Assembly: GCA_947450475.1 (NCBI GenBank)
Contig: CANFVK010000001.1
Coordinates: 372,001-436,000, forward strand
Reading direction: 5' to 3'
DNA from: Bacteriovoracaceae bacterium
Lineage (GTDB): Bacteria > Bdellovibrionota > Bacteriovoracia > Bacteriovoracales > Bacteriovoracaceae
Length of the DNA: 64,000 bases
Both the position numbers and the translations under genes were made by a program. The stretch's first letter is position 1. Every line of letters begins with the position of its first letter. Below, piece by piece: positions 1-9,004 of this stretch. The notes beneath the pieces are model-generated. The model ran no database searches, was not told the DNA's origin, and saw only the letters and a program-made list of their open reading frames with translations.

Positions 1-1
1 A

Positions 2-1075
2 ACCGATTATCCAGATGGAGTTCTTCCTTTCGAAGAAAACAGAAGACTTGTTCATTTTCTAAGAGGCCGGGAGCGTTCAGAGGGAACAGTCGCAAATGCA
101 TTAATTGAAATATTTGATTTATGGAACAAACAAACCCCCGAGCAAAAGCGCTATACTCTTACCCATGAGTTAGGTCATGCCCTGGCCAGTGTTACTCATT
201 TAGATGATAGTAAAAAATGGATGGATCTTTCAGGTTGGGATGAAACCACCAAAATTGTTGATGGTAAAAAAGAGAAGACAAGTAATCTTTCTAAACCAGA
301 AGCCATGATTTCTAAATATGGAGAGACAAATCAAGCTGAAGATTTTGCTGAATCTGTTGCGGCTTACCGTTATAATCCTAAAAAATTAAAAGAAGCTAGC
401 CCTGAAAAATATAATTTAATTAAAGAACTTATTTTTGATAATGTTGAATACACTTCTGAAGAAGTTTGTAAAAATCCAAAGCGCACAAGTGTTTCGGTGC
501 AAGAGAAAGTATCCAAAGCAATTAATGAATGGGAGCCTAGTCCTCAAGACTTAAGTATTGCAGCCAGCAAGTGCTCTGAAGCTGTCATTGTTAAATTAAG
601 TTCTAATGATACTGTCAATCTAAGCGATAGTGAATTTCAGTCATGTTATGAGAATGCTTTAAATGATCAAGCAAAAATTGTTGGGCTAATATTAGTTGAA
701 ACATTACCCAATAAAGAATTTTTGGCACCAATGATAAAAAATATTAAACTGCCTTCACTTCAACCGGATAAATTAAAAGCGATGGTCAATGATGTTCAAT
801 CGATACATCGAGCAAACTTAAGGACAGTGTTGATTAAAGGTTTTCAAAAAGATTTCTTCTTTTCAAGAAATTCGCCCAAAGAAAAGTTAGCTTTTATTTA
901 TCAAGATTTTGACAAGAAATTAGGGTTTGATGCCTTTTCAAAAAGAGAAGAATTTAAGAATATGGCATATAGAGCTTCTCAGCAAATCGACAAAAATTCT
1001 TCGATCCGACGCCTACTTAATCTCGACTTCTCTGAATCTGAAATTATTGATCAAGTAAACAATATGATTAAGTAG
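2..1075 (+). CDS. Zinc metalloprotease, 5' truncated by window edge
   Basis: The reading frame is open from the left edge, so the N-terminus and any signal peptide lie outside the window. A zinc-binding HELGH motif is encoded at 164-178, in the context THELGHALAS. About 55 codons further on, at 338-360, the stretch EDFAESVAAY supplies a Glu that could be the third zinc ligand, an arrangement seen in lethal-factor-like and related gluzincin peptidases. The C-terminal 200 residues are unrecognised, mostly helical in composition, with three scattered Cys. A role as a secreted or periplasmic peptidase is inferred; the substrate is unknown. A bidirectional terminator follows. Confidence 0.75.
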   Translation, partial: TDYPDGVLPFEENRRLVHFLRGRERSEGTVANALIEIFDLWNKQTPEQKRYTLTHELGHALASVTHLDDSKKWMDLSGWDETTKIVDGKKEKTSNLSKPEAMISKYGETNQAEDFAESVAAYRYNPKKLKEASPEKYNLIKELIFDNVEYTSEEVCKNPKRTSVSVQEKVSKAINEWEPSPQDLSIAASKCSEAVIVKLSSNDTVNLSDSEFQSCYENALNDQAKIVGLILVETLPNKEFLAPMIKNIKLPSLQPDKLKAMVNDVQSIHRANLRTVLIKGFQKDFFFSRNSPKEKLAFIYQDFDKKLGFDAFSKREEFKNMAYRASQQIDKNSSIRRLLNLDFSESEIIDQVNNMIK

Positions 1076-1113
1076 TAGAATTTATAAAATTAATCGACAT
1101 CTTGTTCACCATT

Positions 1114-1140
1114 AAAAAGAGACCCAGTAAGGGTCCCTTT
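1114..1140. terminator. Bidirectional intrinsic terminator between convergent genes
   Basis: The stem pairs GACCC with GGGTC around the loop AGTAA, with an A-run on the left and T-run on the right that extend the pairing. It sits between the convergent metalloprotease and lipoprotein genes and can serve both. Confidence 0.7.
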
Positions 1141-1188
1141 CATTACTTAGCTAGAAATTAATTTTTTAATTTAGCGGCACATAAAGCA

Positions 1189-2427
1189 TTAAGGATTATC
1201 GGTATCAAGATTTACTGAATTGAAAAGAAAACCGCTGTAAGCTGCGAGCCATGCCGCTGGAGAGAGTTGAGGCATAGAAGTTGAATAAAGTGCAAATTGA
1301 GTACTTCCTGTAAAGGCATTGATCCCAGTATTTGATACAGTACAAGTACTACCATCTGCATCTATACCGGCAGCATTCATGCATCGAGAATTTGTTGTTT
1401 CTATCCACTTGGTCACATCTTGCAAATCAGTTTTACTTGTACTTGAAGTGTTATTTATAAATAATCGGGCTTTTATGCCATCACTAAGCGATCCGGAAGC
1501 GGTGATGAGTTGGCCATAACCATTGGTTGGTGTAGTTGGATTATCTGCTTGAAGATCAGCAAAGCCGTATGAAATTGAATTTAATCCGGTAGGCTCTCCG
1601 CTGGACATTACAAGATTGGCAAAGAGGCGAGTGTGGCGATTCCAGCCTTCAGATCCGGAGCAAACTCCGGAGCAAGTATGGATGCGCTCATCTCGTTTTT
1701 CAAATTGAAGATGACCTGTCGTTTTGTTTAACTTTCCGGCCATGACTCCAGTATTTCCAGAAAGTGTCCATGCTTCATGAGCAATAAATTCAATCGACGT
1801 TGCGGATAAGTTCGCTGCGACTTTAAAAGTTAGAGTGTCTCCACTTTCACTGAAGGTAAAAATCACACCTTTATCAAAGTGAGTATTAAAACTTGCTGGA
1901 GCAGAGCCAATTGCTGAAATTGTTCCTGAGGATGGACCGCTTGGTCCGCCTGGTCCGTGATGAGGCCAGCATTCAGTATCTGTGAAATTTATAGTAATAG
2001 ATTGGGTTGCGCCAGCAAATTCAATTCCACCTTTTTCCAAAGAACAGATGAGTCCTTCAACCAGAGCGAATCCACCACGGACAGTATCACCGTCATTAGT
2101 AGTCATGGCACAATAGGTATGCACAAATGGGAAGCGTTCATCTGATTGATTCATATCTCCGCCAGCAGATGGCATTTGCGGCTCTCCGTGAGTGCCACAC
2201 ATAGTTGAATTTAGTACTGTTGAAGTAAGAAGTGAATGTTGTCCTGATAAAGCTAAAATGCTGGTGCTCAATCCACTGCCCGCAGTTGAAACTCCGGCCG
2301 AAATCATCGAAATAGCGGAAGTTAAATCTCCTGTACTTCCGGAACTAGTTGCGGTGCTAGTGGTTTTAGCGCAACTGCTAAGAACTAACAGTGTAATGAA
2401 AGATATTGATAGCCGTATTATGGACAT
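1189..2427 (-). CDS. Large lipoprotein of unknown function
   Basis: The 412-residue product starts with a hydrophobic signal peptide ending in a lipobox (VLSSC), so it should be lipid-anchored after cleavage before Cys19. The start is supported by an AAGGAG ribosome site 6 nt upstream. After the lipobox comes a Ser/Thr/Gly-rich linker, then a region rich in beta-forming residues with several Cys pairs and a Gly/Pro-rich insert (HHGPGGPSGPSSG). I recognise no family. It is transcribed alone, convergent with the metalloprotease and divergent from the amino-alcohol operon. Confidence 0.75.
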   Translation of the reverse strand: MSIIRLSISFITLLVLSSCAKTTSTATSSGSTGDLTSAISMISAGVSTAGSGLSTSILALSGQHSLLTSTVLNSTMCGTHGEPQMPSAGGDMNQSDERFPFVHTYCAMTTNDGDTVRGGFALVEGLICSLEKGGIEFAGATQSITINFTDTECWPHHGPGGPSGPSSGTISAIGSAPASFNTHFDKGVIFTFSESGDTLTFKVAANLSATSIEFIAHEAWTLSGNTGVMAGKLNKTTGHLQFEKRDERIHTCSGVCSGSEGWNRHTRLFANLVMSSGEPTGLNSISYGFADLQADNPTTPTNGYGQLITASGSLSDGIKARLFINNTSSTSKTDLQDVTKWIETTNSRCMNAAGIDADGSTCTVSNTGINAFTGSTQFALYSTSMPQLSPAAWLAAYSGFLFNSVNLDTDNP

Positions 2428-2492
2428 ATTTCACTCCTTGAAAATATGAATTTAGAAATAAAGCTTAAAACATATGAATGATATAGATTTGT

Positions 2493-2582
2493 TCATGGGA
2501 TTGCACTACGCACTTAGCCTGTATTTTCGAACTAAAATAGTTGGGTTACAGCCTGTTGCCAAAGCTGTTTGGAATTTCATGA
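2493..2582 (+). ncRNA. Possible structured leader RNA upstream of the glutamylation operon
   Basis: The stretch can fold into nested helices. An outer 10-bp stem pairs 2493-2502 with 2573-2582 (two G-U pairs). Inside it, CTGTA (2519-2523) pairs with TACAG (2547-2551), and AACTA (2530-2534) pairs with TAGTT (2538-2542) across an AAA loop. It lies about 130 nt upstream of the ligase start, in a 286-nt non-coding gap. Words resembling a GEMM-I riboswitch (ACGCA, CTAA, AGCC-GTTGCC) occur, but the first GNRA hairpin of that class is absent. A 41-codon ORF (2474-2599) overlaps it and is an alternative reading. Confidence 0.25.
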
Positions 2583-2713
2583 GATTTTTAAATACATAGC
2601 CGTTTACTCAGATGTTTGAATGGCGATAAAAAGAAAATTTACCGAGTAGGAAAATCCTCCGAACCCTTTAGAATATTCAAGAGCACAATATTTATTTATT
2701 CAGGGACTACAAA

Positions 2714-4054
2714 ATGAAATTGACCAAAGAGCAAGTTCTTAACTTCGTTAAGAATTCACCAAACCCAAAAGTAAAAGTCGCAATTACTGATTTAGATGGA
2801 GTATTGCGTGGAAAATACTTGCACAAGGATAAATTTCTAAGTGCAGCCGAAAGTGGTTTTGGTTTTTGTGATGTTGTTTTTGGATGGGACATAAACGATT
2901 TGGCATATGAGGGAATGGATTTTACCGGATGGCATACTGGTTACCCCGATGCCAACGCATCACTAGACTTATCAACTTTTAGAAAAGTTCCTTGGGACAA
3001 TGATGTGCCTTTTTTCTTGGGGGATTTTAATAATGACGTTTGCCCTCGCCAATTATTAAGAAAGGTAAAAGCTGAGTGTGAGAAGATTGGTTATAAAGCT
3101 TCGTTTGGTCAAGAGTTTGAGTGGTTTAATTTTCGAGAGACTACAGAAAATCTTCACGCCAAAAATTTTAATGAGCCCAATCCACTTACACCCGGAATGT
3201 TTGGATACTCTATACTTCGCATGGCCAAAAATAATGAATTCTTAAATGATATTTATGATTTGATGTTTAAATTCAATGTTCCGATTGAAGGGCTTCATAC
3301 TGAAACCGGCCCAGGTGTTTTGGAAGCCGCGATTCTTTATGGAGATGTTTTAGAGTCAGCTGATCGGGCCGTTCTTTTTAAATCAGGAGTAAAGGAGATT
3401 GGATTACGCTATGATATTATGCCGACATTTATGGCAAAGATAAGTGAAAAACTTCCAGGTTGCTCTGGGCACATTCATCAAAGTTTATGGGATGAAAAAA
3501 ATAATCTTTTTTTTGATGAGAAATCTAAAACTAAAATGAGTGAGCTAATGGAGAGCTACATTGCGGGACTACTTCATTGCATGCCTTTTGTTCTTCCTAT
3601 GTATGCTCCAACTATCAATTCATTTAAGAGACTGGTTGAAGGAGCTTGGGCTCCAACCACTATCACTTGGGGAATCGATAATCGCACGACTTGCATAAGA
3701 GCTCTGCCAGGAAGTTCTAAATCGACTCGGATAGAGCTTCGGGTGGTAGGCTCAGATGCCAATCCATATCTAGCTCATGCCGCTGCACTAGCCTCAGGTC
3801 TTTATGGTATTAAAAATAAAATGAAACTCAATGTTGAAATGACCAAAGGCAATGGCTATCGCGATTTAAAAAATGGCGTTTTACCTAGAAATCTTTGGGA
3901 TGCTACTATGTCCATGAAAAATTCTGAAGTCGCTCAAGAGATTTTAGGATCAGATTTTGTTAAGCATTTTAGTGCTACTCGTGAGTGGGAGTGGCGTCAG
4001 CATGCAAAATCTGTGACTGACTGGGAATTCAAGCGTTACTTTGAAATCGTTTAA
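2714..4054 (+). CDS. Glutamine-synthetase-family gamma-glutamylamide synthetase
   Basis: The 446-residue protein belongs to the GlnA/PuuA/GlnA4 family of ATP-dependent ligases that join glutamate to ammonia or an amine. Visible landmarks are GQEFEWF (metal-binding Glu), HTETGPGVLEAA, SGHIHQSLW (the GS His loop) and the late block RIELRVVGSDANPYL. True glutamine synthetase features such as the adenylylated NLYDLPP loop are not seen. Being first in an operon with an alcohol dehydrogenase, aldehyde dehydrogenase and gamma-glutamyl hydrolase, it most likely glutamylates an exogenous amine, perhaps ethanolamine or another amino alcohol. Substrate is inferred. Upstream is a 286-nt gap with a possible RNA structure. 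Confidence 0.8.
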   Translation: MKLTKEQVLNFVKNSPNPKVKVAITDLDGVLRGKYLHKDKFLSAAESGFGFCDVVFGWDINDLAYEGMDFTGWHTGYPDANASLDLSTFRKVPWDNDVPFFLGDFNNDVCPRQLLRKVKAECEKIGYKASFGQEFEWFNFRETTENLHAKNFNEPNPLTPGMFGYSILRMAKNNEFLNDIYDLMFKFNVPIEGLHTETGPGVLEAAILYGDVLESADRAVLFKSGVKEIGLRYDIMPTFMAKISEKLPGCSGHIHQSLWDEKNNLFFDEKSKTKMSELMESYIAGLLHCMPFVLPMYAPTINSFKRLVEGAWAPTTITWGIDNRTTCIRALPGSSKSTRIELRVVGSDANPYLAHAAALASGLYGIKNKMKLNVEMTKGNGYRDLKNGVLPRNLWDATMSMKNSEVAQEILGSDFVKHFSATREWEWRQHAKSVTDWEFKRYFEIV

Positions 4055-4073
4055 AATTAACAAGGAAAAAAAA

Positions 4074-5228
4074 ATGACTCAAGATTGGACTCAAAAATAC
4101 AATTACAATTATCCGACACTTGTTCGCTTTGGAAAAGGAGTGATAGAAGAATTAGGGCCTCATTTAAAAGATAATGGATTAAAAAAAGTATTAGTTGTCA
4201 CTGATCCAGGCCTGGCGAAACTTCCTCTTTTTACTACAGTTATAGAGCTTATTAAAAAATCGGGAATTGATGTAGCAACTTTTTGGGATATTGATAAAAA
4301 CCCTGTTAAAAGAAATGTTCTTGCAGGTGTTGATATTTTTCGCCAAAATCAATGCGATTCAATTGTGGGTCTTGGCGGAGGAGCTAGCATGGATGTGGCC
4401 CGTGCTATTGCACTTAAAATCAATCACCATTTAGATTTATTTGATTACGATGATGCCATTGGTGGTGATCGCCATGTGACAAATGAAGTTCCTTATTTTG
4501 TAACTGTTCCCACTACTTGTGGAACAGGTTCGGAAGTTGGACGTTCGACAGTTATTGCTGATGATTTGACACATGAAAAGAAAATTTTATTCTCACCCAA
4601 ACTAATGGCACGCAAAGTTTTTGCTGATCCAAATTTAACTATGGATCTGCCAGCATTTGTAACTGCCGCGACGGGAATGGATGCGCTCACCCATAACATA
4701 GAAGCCTACCTTGCTAAAGGCTTTTCTCCATTGTGTGATGGCGTGGCACTAGAGGGAATCAGCTTGATTGCACAAAGTTTAGAGCGAGCTGTGAATAACC
4801 CTGATCTGGAATCGCGTTCGAAAATGATGATGGGATCTTTAATGGGAGCCACCGCTTTTCAAAAAGGGTTAGGTGTCGTGCATTCTCTTGCCCATCCACT
4901 TTCAACCTTAGTTGATATGCACCATGGTTTAGCCAATGCCATAATGCTTCCCTACGGAATGGAGTTCAACCAGAGTGTTTCTGGTGAGCGCATGATTACA
5001 ATCGCCAAGAGAATTGGGTTAAAAGATTGCACCTCTCAAGGCTTTATTCAGTGGATTCGCGATCTAAATTCTAAAATTAGCATTCCGGTCAAGTTGAGTT
5101 CCCAAAATGTAGGGCATGAGCATCTTGAAAAACTGGCAGACCTGGCCATTAAAGATCCTTGTTGGGCAAGTAATGAGCGTCCGGTAACTCGCCAAGATTT
5201 TTATGAACTATTTTCTAAGGCACTTTGA
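4074..5228 (+). CDS. Iron-containing (group III) alcohol dehydrogenase
   Basis: The 384-residue NAD(P)-dependent dehydrogenase of the Fe-ADH family has the nucleotide-binding GGGASMD and PTTCGTGSE motifs and metal ligands in MDALTHNIE (Asp, His), HSLAHPL (His) and DMHHGLAN (His). The ATG at 4074 is chosen over an in-frame ATG at 4041 because it follows AAGGA closely and avoids overlap with the ligase gene. In this operon it is the obvious candidate to oxidise the hydroxyl of a gamma-glutamyl-amino alcohol to the aldehyde, the step done by an amine-end oxidase (PuuB) in putrescine catabolism. Its stop overlaps the next start by one base. Confidence 0.85.
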   Translation: MTQDWTQKYNYNYPTLVRFGKGVIEELGPHLKDNGLKKVLVVTDPGLAKLPLFTTVIELIKKSGIDVATFWDIDKNPVKRNVLAGVDIFRQNQCDSIVGLGGGASMDVARAIALKINHHLDLFDYDDAIGGDRHVTNEVPYFVTVPTTCGTGSEVGRSTVIADDLTHEKKILFSPKLMARKVFADPNLTMDLPAFVTAATGMDALTHNIEAYLAKGFSPLCDGVALEGISLIAQSLERAVNNPDLESRSKMMMGSLMGATAFQKGLGVVHSLAHPLSTLVDMHHGLANAIMLPYGMEFNQSVSGERMITIAKRIGLKDCTSQGFIQWIRDLNSKISIPVKLSSQNVGHEHLEKLADLAIKDPCWASNERPVTRQDFYELFSKAL

Positions 5229-5971
5229 TGATTAAAATTGGTGTGAGCGCTTGTTTTATGTATCCAGATCCAAACCGCTTAGTATTTGGCCAAAAAACTC
5301 TGACTTATTTTGAGCACGATATGAGCCGTTTTCTTTCGAGAAAGGGAGTGATGCCTATCTTGTTGCCAGATCTTCCTTGGGAAGAATTAGAGCAATACTT
5401 AAAAGAGATGGATGGATTTGTCTTTCAAGGTGGAGCAGATGTTTCGCCTCAAAGTTATCATGAAGAAATGATCGAATCAGGTCGCTGGCCTGGAGACTAT
5501 CATCGAGATCAGTATGAATTAAAAATTATGGATTGGGCCTTTAAGCAACATAAACCAATACTTGCAATCTGTCGCGGATTTCAATTGGCCAATGTTTATT
5601 TTGGAGGCACTCTCTATCAGGACTTGAACTTACAAACCAAAACCTTAGTCGAGCATCGCAATGCCCAACTGTACGACAACATTTTTCATGAAGTAGAATG
5701 CTGCGCGGGTGGGCTAATTGAAAGTATCTACAAGCAAAAAAAGGTAATGGTAAATTCAGTGCATCACCAAGGAATTAAAACTCTCGGCAATGATTTAGTG
5801 GTCGATGCCATAAGCTCTGAAGATCAATTAATCGAAGCTTTTCATTATAAAAATAGTGATCAACAATTTCTACTAGGTGTGCAGTGGCATCCTGAGTTTT
5901 CCCATACTATTCAAGATAAGGTTGTTGATCCTCAACCATTATTCAATACATTTTTAGAGAGGCTTAAATGA
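5228..5971 (+). CDS. Gamma-glutamyl hydrolase, class I glutamine amidotransferase-like (PuuD-like, C26)
   Basis: The 247-residue protein resembles PuuD and other peptidase C26 enzymes that cleave gamma-glutamyl amides. The nucleophile is Cys115 in AICRGFQLANV and the His-Glu pair is in VQWHPEF (His221, Glu223). The ATG at 5228 overlaps the preceding TGA by one base (TGATG), indicating translational coupling; a TTG just upstream is less likely. It should release glutamate and the oxidised amino acid at the end of the pathway. Its stop overlaps the aldehyde dehydrogenase start (ATGA). Confidence 0.85.
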   Translation: MIKIGVSACFMYPDPNRLVFGQKTLTYFEHDMSRFLSRKGVMPILLPDLPWEELEQYLKEMDGFVFQGGADVSPQSYHEEMIESGRWPGDYHRDQYELKIMDWAFKQHKPILAICRGFQLANVYFGGTLYQDLNLQTKTLVEHRNAQLYDNIFHEVECCAGGLIESIYKQKKVMVNSVHHQGIKTLGNDLVVDAISSEDQLIEAFHYKNSDQQFLLGVQWHPEFSHTIQDKVVDPQPLFNTFLERLK

Positions 5972-7305
5972 AAATCTTAAATCCATCGACAAATAAAATA
6001 ATTAAAGAGGTTGTAGAAGATTCTCACAAATCAATAACAGAAAAATTTCTTTTGGCACGAGCAGCTCAAAAAGAATGGGTGCAAATCTCGATTAACGACA
6101 GAATTGATTGCATAAAAAAATTTTCAGAGCTTTTAGAAAAAAACAAAGATCAACTGGCAGCTGATCTAAGCCTGGAGGTCGGAAAACCTTTATCTGAGGC
6201 GCTAAATGAAATTGCAGGCGCTCAGAAGCGAATTACATTTTTTGTGGAAAATGCCAAAAAATGGTTGAGTGAAAATCAAGTTAATCTCGATGGCAATACT
6301 ACTGAAGTCTTGAGTTTTGATGCTCTGGGGGTGATCGCCAATATCTCAGCTTGGAATTATCCCTTCTTAGTGGGAGTTAATGTTTTTATTCCTGCCCTAA
6401 TTGCAGGTAACGCAGTCTTATATAAGCCTTCAGAATTTGCCACACTCACTGGATTAAACATTACAAGACTTATGCGAGTGGCAGGAATTCCACAGAGCAT
6501 TTTTATCGAAGTTATTGGTAGTGCTGCTGCTGGTGAAGCCCTTCTTGAACTTGATCTTGATGGCTATTTTTTCACTGGTAGCTATAAAACTGGAAAATAC
6601 ATTGCTGAAAAAGTGGCACATAAATTAGTTCCTGTAGGCTTAGAGCTTGGAGGAAAAGATCCTTTATATGTTACAGACGAAATAAAAGATATTAAGCAAG
6701 TGGCTGCTGCTGCAGCTGAGGGTTGTTTATACAATAATGGTCAAAGCTGTTGTGCCGTTGAAAGGCTTTATGTTCATGAAAATGTATATGAGGATTTCAT
6801 GAAGCACTTTTTAGATGAAGTAAAAGCTTTTCCCACTGGTGCCATTACTCGAAGCGCACATTTAGATTTTTTATCCTCACAAGTTGAAGACGCACTTTCT
6901 AAGGGAGCTAAACTACTTATCGGCGGGAAGAAAAAACAGGCAGAGGGATCATATTTTGAGCCAACGATTTTGGTTGATGTCAATCACAGTATGAAAGTGA
7001 TGATAGAAGAAACCTTTGGGCCTGTCATTGGAGTCATGAAAGTTAAAAATGATCAAGAAGCTCTTGAACTCATGAACGACTGTGAATACGGACTGACGGC
7101 TTCAGTCTATTCAAAAAATATTGAACGCGCCAAAGCGATAGTTGGTCAAATTGATGCAGGTTCATCATATATTAATTGTTGCGATCGAGTAAGTGCTTAT
7201 TTGCCCTGGGCCGGCCGAAAACATTCTGGGATGGGAGCGACACTTTCTTATTTAGGAATTTTGTCATTCACTAAACCTCGCGGATGGCATATCCGCGAAG
7301 CCTAA
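5968..7305 (+). CDS. NAD(P)-dependent aldehyde dehydrogenase
   Basis: The 445-residue ALDH-superfamily enzyme has Asn130 in SAWNYPF, the general base Glu226 in LELGGKDP, and the catalytic Cys261 in NNGQSCC, followed by EETFGPV. It is slightly shorter than typical 480-500-residue members, mainly at the N-terminus. It starts with a 4-nt ATGA overlap and is last in the operon. In context it should oxidise a gamma-glutamyl-aminoaldehyde to the acid before hydrolysis, as PuuC does for gamma-glutamyl-aminobutyraldehyde. The convergent carboxypeptidase gene ends 11 bp downstream. Confidence 0.85.
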   Translation: MKILNPSTNKIIKEVVEDSHKSITEKFLLARAAQKEWVQISINDRIDCIKKFSELLEKNKDQLAADLSLEVGKPLSEALNEIAGAQKRITFFVENAKKWLSENQVNLDGNTTEVLSFDALGVIANISAWNYPFLVGVNVFIPALIAGNAVLYKPSEFATLTGLNITRLMRVAGIPQSIFIEVIGSAAAGEALLELDLDGYFFTGSYKTGKYIAEKVAHKLVPVGLELGGKDPLYVTDEIKDIKQVAAAAAEGCLYNNGQSCCAVERLYVHENVYEDFMKHFLDEVKAFPTGAITRSAHLDFLSSQVEDALSKGAKLLIGGKKKQAEGSYFEPTILVDVNHSMKVMIEETFGPVIGVMKVKNDQEALELMNDCEYGLTASVYSKNIERAKAIVGQIDAGSSYINCCDRVSAYLPWAGRKHSGMGATLSYLGILSFTKPRGWHIREA

Positions 7306-7316
7306 TGAATTTCAAT

Positions 7317-8741
7317 TTATAAATTAATATTTAAATCAGTGCGAGATTGGCCAACACTTGTTTCTTGAATGTTGGTTTGTATGCTTGGACCTGAGATCGT
7401 AAGTTTATAGTCACCTGGGTTTAAGACAACATGAAAAGATCCATCAGCGTTACCTTTATAATTCATGTAATCTACAAAAACTGTACCATTTTTCTTTTGG
7501 ACTTTTACATTGAAGTCAGAAACATTTTTATTTTTTGCAGTGACCACGCCTCTTATTCCAGGACCATCGAGACGATCAAGTAGGTGCTGCCAAGCTTGTC
7601 GATTTAATTCCACAGTTGGAGCACGCTTAGAATAATCAGGTTGAAATCCATCTTTTGAACTATTCACCTCTATGACATAAGGAATTACTTGATACTCTGA
7701 ATACATCCAATCAATATCGCTGCCATCAACGGAGTAAAGTGTTTCCCAAGCAGTACCGGCAGTATATCCAAGTTTACTTCCCATTTCTTTTCCAATTTTT
7801 TCAACGACATCAGCGTTTTGAGTTCGCTTTCCATCGCATCCCATTGGGTAGATAACCAGTTCAGAATAAGAATGATAAGAGATATCAAATACTGGTCGTA
7901 TTTCTTTTACTAAATTCATCATGACTTTAGTTTCTGGCTCAGAAGCCGGAGCTGTCCCTCTGTAATCTTGAGCATGTTTAAATGCGCTTGATCCATTACA
8001 GGATCCCCACGCATAGGGATAATTTCGATTGATATCTACACCAAAATTATCGCGAGCATTTTTTCTCCACATATTGTCTTCATTCCAAACTATGTTATTT
8101 CCATCGACATTAAACATCGGCATAACCCAAATTTCAGTTGAATCAACCCAATGAGTAATCTTGTTATTTTTGCCATAATTTGTAAGGAGAGTTTCAATAA
8201 TATCTAAGGCAACTTCAGGTCCCATCACTTCTCGAGCATGGTGCATTCCGTTGAAAAGTACAACCGGTTTATTAGGACTATGAATATTGGCTTGAGCAGA
8301 TATTTTTATCGCCCAAATAGATCTACCTTGAAGTGATTTACCAACTTCTTTTAATTGAGTTAAATCTGGAAAACGAGCATGAAAATCATTGAGTAGAGTT
8401 TCAATCTCTGCAGGATTTTTGTATTGAGTATCTGGACCTCTCATTAACAATGTAGACATACTAACAGAAACGTCAAAACCTAATTCTTGAAGTTTTCTAA
8501 ATTCAGCATCGTTGATGACAACATCAGCGGATTTATTTTTTATATCAATACCTGCTACATCAAGATGAAGTTGATTTAGTTTTCCCATTTCTAATTTATA
8601 ATTTTTAAACTGAACCCTTGCAATCATAGTAGATGGCATTTGAAAATGTGAAAGTGGGGTTACTGAATGGGCCTGAGCGCTTGGTGAAATTAGGGATAAA
8701 AAGCAGGCTGCACTAAAAAGTGCATTTTGAAGACGAATCAT
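7317..8741 (-). CDS. Exported M14 zinc carboxypeptidase with C-terminal beta domain
   Basis: The 474-residue precursor has a signal peptide ending near SAQA. The peptidase domain, about residues 105-385, carries the HxxE zinc motif in HHAREVMGPE (His168, Glu171), the third ligand His290 in SYHSYSE, and the catalytic Glu358 in VIEVNSS, as in carboxypeptidase T. Residues 390-474 look like a carboxypeptidase-regulatory-like beta sandwich (GVVTAKN, LNPGDYKLTISG). The start follows a GGAGGAATT ribosome site. It should remove C-terminal residues from peptides outside the cytoplasm, which fits a predatory or scavenging lifestyle, though that is inference. Confidence 0.9.
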   Translation of the reverse strand: MIRLQNALFSAACFLSLISPSAQAHSVTPLSHFQMPSTMIARVQFKNYKLEMGKLNQLHLDVAGIDIKNKSADVVINDAEFRKLQELGFDVSVSMSTLLMRGPDTQYKNPAEIETLLNDFHARFPDLTQLKEVGKSLQGRSIWAIKISAQANIHSPNKPVVLFNGMHHAREVMGPEVALDIIETLLTNYGKNNKITHWVDSTEIWVMPMFNVDGNNIVWNEDNMWRKNARDNFGVDINRNYPYAWGSCNGSSAFKHAQDYRGTAPASEPETKVMMNLVKEIRPVFDISYHSYSELVIYPMGCDGKRTQNADVVEKIGKEMGSKLGYTAGTAWETLYSVDGSDIDWMYSEYQVIPYVIEVNSSKDGFQPDYSKRAPTVELNRQAWQHLLDRLDGPGIRGVVTAKNKNVSDFNVKVQKKNGTVFVDYMNYKGNADGSFHVVLNPGDYKLTISGPSIQTNIQETSVGQSRTDLNINL

Positions 8742-8874
8742 AATTCCTCCATGAATAAAGATTCTTTATTTTACTATTTTCTTTTAAAACAATAGAAGTT
8801 ACCACAAATGTAATCAATTATGAGGATTATTGAAAAAATGCTTTTTTTGCTTTAACATTTATCGGAATTTGTTT

Positions 8875-8949
<75 letters not shown>

Positions 8950-9004
8950 ATTTTATCTGGAAAAATTTGCCTAGGCTTAAATTGTAATCAAGTATTCTGC
9001 TCAA

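Noticed and set aside
2495-2516. Sigma-54 promoter before the glutamylation operon
   Set aside because: GG-N10-GC spacing is present but the TTGC and TGGCAC parts are not, so the match is what AT/GC chance allows.
2500-2570. Cyclic-di-GMP (GEMM-I) riboswitch
   Set aside because: Words like ACGCA, CTAA and AGCC-GTTGCC occur in order, but the first GNRA hairpin and its GCAAA strand are missing and ACGCA is not followed by AAGCC.
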